Shown piece after piece: positions 6,663 to 11,341 of a DNA stretch of 11,341 nucleotides. The position numbers were made by a program, and so were the translations under genes. Below the pieces are notes generated by a model that had not been told where the DNA came from, ran no database searches, and saw only the letters and a program-made list of their open reading frames with translations. This DNA comes from Omnitrophica WOR_2 bacterium RIFCSPLOWO2_12_FULL_51_8 (lineage in GTDB: Bacteria > Omnitrophota > Gorgyraeia > Gygaellales > Profunditerraquicolaceae). How positions within the stretch are numbered: the stretch's first letter is position 1; each line of letters starts with the position of its first letter. The stretch is taken from NCBI GenBank assembly GCA_001805895.1, contig MHHD01000032.1, forward strand, positions 1 through 11,341, written 5' to 3'.

Positions 6663-7568
6663 TCAATGTACAAATTTCTTGAACTCTGAAGGGATGTCGC
6701 TAGAGAATTCCATAAATTTTCCGGAGCGCGGGTGGTTGAAGCCCAGCGATAAGGCATGCAGCGCCAGGCGCGGGAAGTCCGCTCCCTTGCCATATTTGAC
6801 ATCGCCTAAAATTGGATAGCCGATAAAAGCCAGGTGCACTCTTAGCTGATGAGTCCTGCCGGTAAAAGGCTCCAGCTCCAGCAGGCTGCAATCTTTGCCG
6901 CGCTTGAGCGTGCGGTAACAAGTCTTGGCAAACCTGGCCCGGCCAATAAAACTGACTGTCATATTCTTGCGCTTCAGGGGGTGCCTGCCGATAGGCAGCT
7001 CGATGATGTTCTCGTCAAATTCCACCCTTCCCTTTACCAGCGCGGCGTATTTGCGTTTTATGCTGTGCTGGACGAATTGTTTAGTTAGTTCCAGATGAGC
7101 GAAATTATTCTTAGCCACCACCATTATCCCGGAGGTGTCTTTGTCCAAGCGGTGCACGATGCCCGGTCGCTGCGGGTTGACGTCGGACAAATTGCCTAAA
7201 CGATGCAGCAGGGCGTTTACCAACGTATGCTCGTAGTTTCCCGGCGCCGGGTGCACCACCATCCCAGGCGGCTTATTGATTACCGCCAGGTCGCTGTCTT
7301 CATAGACAACATCCAGGGGGATGTCTTCCGGCAAGAGGACGCTTTCCTGTTTCTCGCCTGTATGCACGCGGATTTCTTCGCCGGCTTTTACTTTCTGGTG
7401 CGGCCGGATGAGATTCCTGCCGTTCACGGTTACCCTGCCGTTACGGATGAGGCCCTGGATGGCGGTGCGGGATAACCCCTGCTGTAAATCTTTAAAGTAA
7501 GATAAAATGACCAGATCCAGCCGCTGCCCGGAATGCTGCGGCTCGACCCTGAGCAGGTATTCAGGCAT
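6663..7568 (-). CDS. rluD: RluA/RluD-family ribosomal large-subunit pseudouridine synthase
   Basis: This enzyme isomerises uridine to pseudouridine in structured RNA, most likely in helix 69 of 23S rRNA if it is a true RluD. The 301-residue product has an N-terminal S4 RNA-binding domain (about 14-70, with LSRTAIQGLIRNGRVTVNG). The catalytic domain contains VINKPPGMVVHPAPG (about 96-110), the active-site motif HRLDKDTSG (139-147; catalytic Asp142) and FTGRTHQLRVHL. Order and length match RluD, but RluA-family members with an S4 domain are hard to tell apart, so the exact target is inferred. The start ATG at 7568 is one base after the lgt stop, with only a weak GGA upstream, suggesting coupled translation as the last gene of the ileS-to-rluD operon. 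Confidence 0.95.
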   Translation of the reverse strand: MPEYLLRVEPQHSGQRLDLVILSYFKDLQQGLSRTAIQGLIRNGRVTVNGRNLIRPHQKVKAGEEIRVHTGEKQESVLLPEDIPLDVVYEDSDLAVINKPPGMVVHPAPGNYEHTLVNALLHRLGNLSDVNPQRPGIVHRLDKDTSGIMVVAKNNFAHLELTKQFVQHSIKRKYAALVKGRVEFDENIIELPIGRHPLKRKNMTVSFIGRARFAKTCYRTLKRGKDCSLLELEPFTGRTHQLRVHLAFIGYPILGDVKYGKGADFPRLALHALSLGFNHPRSGKFMEFSSDIPSEFKKFVH

Positions 7569-7569
7569 A

Positions 7570-8307
7570 TTATGTCCGTGGAATCTTTACGCGGATCTTA
7601 AGCAGGGCAAAAAGCGCAAGACAGAATAAAATTAAGCTGAAAAATTGAAACAGCCTCAGGTGCAGGAAAACAACCTGGCCATCCCCGCGCCAGAATTCCA
7701 TAAGGAACCTCTTGGCGGAGTATAACAAAAGGTAGGCGTAAAAAATCTCCCCCTGCCGGTGCGGCCGCTTCTGGAGATACGTTAAAATAACCAAGATAAT
7801 AACTAACAATAACGAAGAATAAAGCTGGACAGGAATAAGCCGAATATGGCGGCCCGGAAAATAAAACCCAAGGGCGGACTCCCGGCCAAAGCAGCAGCCG
7901 TTTAAGAAGCAGCCGATCCTGCCGATGGCCTGCGCCAGCGCGGCAGAAGGCGCGGCGATGTCCAGCGCCTTATATATAGGTAAGCGCCTGCGCTTAAGAA
8001 AAATCAGGCCGGCACTCGTCCCGGCAATCAGGCCTCCAAACCAGGAAAGCCCCCCATGCTGCAGCATAACGATCTCTAACGGTTCCTTAAAATAAAAATC
8101 CCGGTTCTGGATGACGTAGAGCAGCCGCGCGCCGATAATCCCGGAGATAAAAGCGGCGAAGAGAAAATTAATGATTGCTTCCGGGGCCAGATTTTCTTTT
8201 TTTGCCCGGGCAGCAGCCAAGAAAGAGGCCGCAAAAAAAGCCAGCACGAGCGTCAGGCCGTAAGAATAAACGGTAAAGGGGCCGATTTGGCAGATTATGG
8301 GATGCAT
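7570..8307 (-). CDS. lgt: Phosphatidylglycerol-prolipoprotein diacylglyceryl transferase
   Basis: Lgt adds diacylglycerol to the lipobox cysteine of prolipoproteins in the inner membrane, the step just before cleavage by LspA. The 245-residue product is polytopic and carries HGGLSWFGGLIAG (His84) and the family signature GRIGCFLNGCCFGRES (about 129-144), with conserved Arg130 and Asn136. The typical Phe after GRIGN is shifted to the GRIGCF variant common outside proteobacteria. The ATG at 8307 starts 2 bases after the lspA stop. Its apparent ribosome site, AGGAC (8318-8314), lies 7 bases upstream and is the end of the repeat that encodes the LspA tail. Lgt and LspA act consecutively, so this adjacency makes functional sense. 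Confidence 0.97.
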   Translation of the reverse strand: MHPIICQIGPFTVYSYGLTLVLAFFAASFLAAARAKKENLAPEAIINFLFAAFISGIIGARLLYVIQNRDFYFKEPLEIVMLQHGGLSWFGGLIAGTSAGLIFLKRRRLPIYKALDIAAPSAALAQAIGRIGCFLNGCCFGRESALGFYFPGRHIRLIPVQLYSSLLLVIILVILTYLQKRPHRQGEIFYAYLLLYSAKRFLMEFWRGDGQVVFLHLRLFQFFSLILFCLALFALLKIRVKIPRT

Positions 8308-8309
8308 AT

Positions 8310-8771
8310 TTAAGTCCTGGGCCCTGGGTCTTGTGTCTTGGGTCCTGGGTTTTTGGTTAATACCTGATATCCCAGCAGGACGGCCCCGATGGTAATCGCG
8401 GAATCCGCGAGATTAAACACCGGCCAGACCCGGAAATCCAAAAAATCAATCACGTAACCGCAGGATACGCGGTCGATCAGATTCCCGATTGCCCCGGCCA
8501 GGATGAGGGCCAAGGAAACCCGGTAAATCCGGGGGCGTTTGCCGCTCTTGAGGCCGAATGAGGCCAGGATGACGGCGGATACCGAGGCCAGAATGAACAG
8601 CCAGAGCTGATTTTTAAGCATACCGAAGGCCGCGCCCCGGTTATGCACCAGGCTGAGGTGAAACACGCCTCGAATCACCGGTATGGATTGATGCAAAAAT
8701 AAATTTCTGGAGATGAGAAACTTACTGGATTGGTCTAAAAAAAGGACTGCTGCTATGATTGACAAAATCAT
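8310..8771 (-). CDS. lspA: Lipoprotein signal peptidase (signal peptidase II)
   Basis: LspA is a membrane aspartyl protease that removes signal peptides from lipidated prolipoproteins. The 153-residue product has the expected four membrane segments and conserved blocks: LDQSSKFLI (12-20), HNRGAAFGML (43-52), GNLIDR (96-101), then YVIDFLDF and FNLADSAI, placing the catalytic aspartates at 109 and 123. The core is complete at about residue 140. The last 13 residues, NPGPKTQDPGPRT, are Pro/Gly-rich and encoded by a repetitive sequence (8314-8350), so they are probably a recent extension not needed for activity. The start ATG at 8771 is 12 bases after the stop of the zinc-finger gene, with no close Shine-Dalgarno sequence. 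Confidence 0.97.
   Translation of the reverse strand: MILSIIAAVLFLDQSSKFLISRNLFLHQSIPVIRGVFHLSLVHNRGAAFGMLKNQLWLFILASVSAVILASFGLKSGKRPRIYRVSLALILAGAIGNLIDRVSCGYVIDFLDFRVWPVFNLADSAITIGAVLLGYQVLTKNPGPKTQDPGPRT
8314..8350 (-). repeat. CCCAGGAC/CCCAAGAC repeat forming the lspA 3' end and the lgt ribosome site
   Basis: On the plus strand gtcctggg appears at 8314-8321 and 8342-8349, with ccctgggtcttg and gtcttggg variants between. It is a degenerate array of CCCAGGAC and CCCAAGAC words when read on the minus strand. It encodes the LspA tail and ends in AGGAC just before the lspA stop and the lgt start. Confidence 0.75.
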
Positions 8772-8783
8772 CGGCGTGGAGTT

Positions 8784-9167
8784 TCACTTCTTTTCCTTTT
8801 TCTGCTGGCATCTGACGCACAGGCGCGCGTGAGGCACTACCTTGAGCCGGACCTTGGAGATCAGGGATTTGCAGCTTTCGCAGATGCCAAAAGTGCCGTC
8901 CTCGGTCTTTTTCATCGCGTCGTCTAATTCATAGAGGAACTGCCCTTCGCTCGAGGCAAGCCCTAAAGAGAATTCGCGGTCGTAGGTATCGGTCGCCACA
9001 TCCGCCATATGGTAAGTATAACCGGAGATATCCCCGGATGCCTCCTTCTGGGATTTTTTGAGCGTATCGTCGGAAATATGTTTTATATCATCAACTATCT
9101 CTTCTCTCCGTTTTGAGATCAGTTTCCTAAAAAACACGAGTTCTTTCTTATTGTATTTTTTCTTCAA
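8784..9167 (-). CDS. DksA/TraR-type C4 zinc-finger protein
   Basis: A 127-residue protein of the TraR/DksA superfamily, whose members bind RNA polymerase through its secondary channel or are related small regulators. It has a charged helical N-terminal part (about 1-50), an acidic stretch MADVATDTYDRE (54-65) at the place of the DksA coiled-coil tip motif, and a zinc finger with Cys96, Cys99, Cys117 and Cys120 (CESC-x17-CVRC). It is shorter than DksA of E. coli (about 150), closer to YocK-like proteins of Gram-positives. The start is TTG at 9167, 5 bases after a perfect AGGAGGT; no ATG occurs before residue 54. It sits between ileS and lspA, so it is probably co-transcribed with them. Whether it truly binds RNA polymerase cannot be told from this sequence. 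Confidence 0.9.
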   Translation of the reverse strand: MKKKYNKKELVFFRKLISKRREEIVDDIKHISDDTLKKSQKEASGDISGYTYHMADVATDTYDREFSLGLASSEGQFLYELDDAMKKTEDGTFGICESCKSLISKVRLKVVPHARLCVRCQQKKEKK

Positions 9168-9170
9168 ATT

Positions 9171-11341
9171 TTACCTCCTCAGCGCTTCTACACAGCTGCG
9201 GCAAATCAGTGGGTGTTCATTATCGACGCCTACCGAATCCGCATAATTCCAGCAGCGCGCGCATTTGGCGCCATCGGCCTTATCTACCTCGATGGCGATA
9301 TCCTTGCCTCCGGGCGCATGCTCGATCTGGGCCTGCGAAACTTTGAATATCTCGCAAAGGTCCGCCTTCAAGCTTGCTAAAAATGTATAACGAACTTGAC
9401 TGTTTGTCAACAGTTTTATTTTGGCATCGAAGGAACTGCCGATTTGGCCGGCGCTGCGCTTCTCTTCCAGCGCCTTGGCGGCATCCGGGATCAAGGATAT
9501 TACCGCGCCCAGCTCCGCGTTAATATTGTCCTGCGGCGCCAGGCCGCTTTGCGAGAAGACAGGGTTAATCCGCGGCCAAGGCAATAAATGCACGGTTGAC
9601 GCTAAAGGCTCTTTTTCATCCTTAGGCAGATGTTTCCAGACTTCTTCGGCGGTGAAGGCAAGGACCGGCGCCATCATCCTCACTAAACAATCAAGCACTT
9701 CGAAAATCGCCGTCTGGGCCGAGCGGCGCTGGCGGGAATCGGCGGCAGAAGTATAAAGCCGGCCCTTTACCATATCTAAGTAATACATTGAAAGTTCTTC
9801 ATTACAAAAATCATAAATTTCTTTATAGGCCCGGTTAAATTCGAAATTATCGTAAGCCTTCCCCGCTGTCTCCAGCAGCTCGGAAAGCTTAAAGAGTATC
9901 CACTTGTCAATCTTTTTCAAATCATCGTAGCCGACTCTGTCGTTTCCCGGGCGGAAATCGTATAAATTACTTAAGATAAAGCGGGCGGTATTACGGATCT
10001 TGCGGTATGCCTCGCTCAACCGGCTTAAGATCAACGGGGAGATCCGGATATCCTCCTTATAATCGCTCGAGGCTGCCCAGAGGCGGATAATATCCGCTCC
10101 GAAATCTTTAATGATCTCCTGCGGCGGGATAACGTTGCCCAGCGACTTAGACATCTTTCTGCCCTGGGCGTCCACCACATGCCCGTGGGTCAAAGCGCTT
10201 TTAAAAGGGGGGCGCCCATCAATGCACATCGCCTGGATGAGCGATGACTGGAACCAGCCGCGGTGCTGGTCTGAGCCTTCCAGATATAACGCGCAGGGAA
10301 GCTCCAGGTCTTTTCTCTTCTTCAGTACTGCCTGGTGGCTTACCCCGGAATCAAACCAGACATCCAGAATATCCGCGCCTTTGGAAAATTTTTTTCCTTT
10401 GCAGGCAGGACAGCTGAAATCCGCAGGCAGGAAATCCGTAACCTCCCGGATAAACCAGCTGTCCGAGCCCTCATCTGCGACAATCCGCGCAAAATTATCC
10501 ATTACCTCGGGCGAAAGGAACTCTTCCCGGCAAAGGCCGCAGATTAACGCCGGGATCGGCACCCCCCAGTACCTCTGCCGGGAGAGGCACCAATCCGGCC
10601 GGGAAGCCACCATGGCGGAAATCCTCTCCCTGCCCTCCGGGGGAATCCACTCGATCTCCCGATCGATTGCCGCAAGCAGCCGCTGGCGCAGGCCGGACTG
10701 ATCGATGTTTAAAAACCACTGCTTTGTCGCCCGGAAGATCAGCGGGTGCCGGCAGCGCCAGCAGAAGGGGTAGGAGTGCCGCAGCTTATCTTCCAGCAGC
10801 AGTAAGTCCAGAGCCCGCAGTTTTTCCACGATGCCTTTATTGGCCGCGTAAACATTCAGCCCCTTAAATTCTCCGGCGCTGGTATCGAAATTTCCTTTCT
10901 CATCCACAGGCATGACCATATCTAATTTATACTTTATGCCGGTAAGATAATCTTCCTGGCCGTGCCCGGGAGCGGTATGCACCAGGCCCGTGCCTTCTTC
11001 GCCGGAAACATATTCTGCCAGGACAACTTTGCCTTTGCGCAGGCCAAAGGGGCGCGCGTAAAGCAATCCCTCCAGGTCCCTGCCCCTGATTTCCCGGATC
11101 AGCGAAAACTTGCTTATACCCATTGCCGGCAGTACCGCCAGGCGCAGACTAGCGACAATCAAATTGCCTTTCTCGGTCTTGATATAGGAATAGGCGAAGT
11201 CCGGATGCGCCGCCACCGCCACATTGGCCAGCATGGTCCAGGGCGTCGTAGTCCAGATTGCCAAGTAAGTGTCCGGCAGGAAATTTTTTGCCTCTTCTAA
11301 TTTGAATTTCACAAAGAGCGAAGGCGAAATATGGTCATCAT
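9171..11341 (-). CDS. ileS: Isoleucyl-tRNA synthetase (partial, N-terminus outside window)
   Basis: Charges tRNA-Ile with isoleucine in the cytoplasm. About 723 codons are present and the frame is open to the window edge; the first complete residues read DDHISPSLFVKF, so the true start and the HIGH motif lie outside. The visible parts are: the editing-domain segment WTTTPWTMLANVAVAAHP; an HTAPGHGQEDY block; GADILDVWFDSGVSH; YLEGSDQHRGWFQSSL; and the catalytic loop KMSKS at 10143-10157. The anticodon-binding region follows, and a C-terminal zinc finger CARCW...CRSC (coding about 9186-9260). The C-terminal finger marks the common bacterial type. The GTG at 11312 is internal, not a start. The last codons overlap the ribosome site of the next gene, whose start is 3 bases past the stop. 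Confidence 0.98.
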   Translation of the reverse strand, partial: DDHISPSLFVKFKLEEAKNFLPDTYLAIWTTTPWTMLANVAVAAHPDFAYSYIKTEKGNLIVASLRLAVLPAMGISKFSLIREIRGRDLEGLLYARPFGLRKGKVVLAEYVSGEEGTGLVHTAPGHGQEDYLTGIKYKLDMVMPVDEKGNFDTSAGEFKGLNVYAANKGIVEKLRALDLLLLEDKLRHSYPFCWRCRHPLIFRATKQWFLNIDQSGLRQRLLAAIDREIEWIPPEGRERISAMVASRPDWCLSRQRYWGVPIPALICGLCREEFLSPEVMDNFARIVADEGSDSWFIREVTDFLPADFSCPACKGKKFSKGADILDVWFDSGVSHQAVLKKRKDLELPCALYLEGSDQHRGWFQSSLIQAMCIDGRPPFKSALTHGHVVDAQGRKMSKSLGNVIPPQEIIKDFGADIIRLWAASSDYKEDIRISPLILSRLSEAYRKIRNTARFILSNLYDFRPGNDRVGYDDLKKIDKWILFKLSELLETAGKAYDNFEFNRAYKEIYDFCNEELSMYYLDMVKGRLYTSAADSRQRRSAQTAIFEVLDCLVRMMAPVLAFTAEEVWKHLPKDEKEPLASTVHLLPWPRINPVFSQSGLAPQDNINAELGAVISLIPDAAKALEEKRSAGQIGSSFDAKIKLLTNSQVRYTFLASLKADLCEIFKVSQAQIEHAPGGKDIAIEVDKADGAKCARCWNYADSVGVDNEHPLICRSCVEALRR
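9173..9179 (-). promoter_or_regulatory. Strong ribosome binding site that fixes the TTG start of the zinc-finger gene
   Basis: AGGAGGT on the minus strand covers the last ileS codons and touches its TAA stop. With a 5-base spacer (AAAAT) it points to TTG at 9167, supporting that rare start codon. Confidence 0.85.

Noticed and set aside
10111..10701. Plus-strand open frame of 196 codons
   Set aside because: Lies wholly antisense to conserved ileS sequence including KMSKS; no ribosome site or family resemblance.

Overview
The window is a compact, single-direction stretch of bacterial chromosome: every supportable gene lies on the minus strand, so the region reads right to left. It holds eleven protein genes and one partial gene at each edge of that set (ileS at the right, a penicillin-binding protein at the left). 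Gene content (MreBCD/PBP2 rod-shape system, lipoprotein enzymes Lgt and LspA, queuosine and shikimate pathway enzymes) indicates a free-living type of bacterium with a double-membrane-like envelope. The gene order ileS - DksA/TraR zinc finger - lspA - lgt - rluD, the coiled-coil envelope protein and the repeat-derived inserts inside proteins remind me of metagenomic Candidatus Omnitrophota genomes. That taxonomic guess is inference, not something a marker in this window proves. No rRNA, tRNA, CRISPR array, transposase or phage gene was seen.

Layout in transcription order. (1) 11341-6663: ileS (5' end outside the window), a DksA/TraR-type protein, lspA, lgt and an RluA/RluD-family pseudouridine synthase, with gaps of 1-12 bp, so probably one operon. 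(2) A good extended -10 promoter at 6620-6647 starts a two-gene unit: a membrane-anchored coiled-coil protein of unknown role and aroA, joined by an ATGA overlap. (3) A 180-bp intergenic stretch with a large imperfect inverted repeat precedes queC. (4) A hairpin overlaps the queC stop, followed by a near-consensus promoter for mreB-mreC-mreD-mrdA, which are tightly packed with overlapping junctions.

The genes are mostly housekeeping: protein synthesis, lipoprotein maturation (Lgt then LspA), aromatic amino acid synthesis, tRNA queuosine synthesis, and cell elongation. The unusual layer is the repeats. Two 56-bp copies of a composite repeat, 55/56 identical, sit inside aroA, each just after an MGA-x-I-K segment, in two structurally equivalent positions and in different reading frames. 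A palindrome with the same TGAGC...CGAA core forms a hairpin on the queC stop codon. A different repeat encodes the LspA tail and supplies the ribosome binding site of lgt. An 18-bp tandem duplication at the mreD/mrdA junction doubles both the MreD tail and the mrdA start codon. I found no new defence, secretion or biosynthetic system here; the repeat behaviour is the part worth following up.
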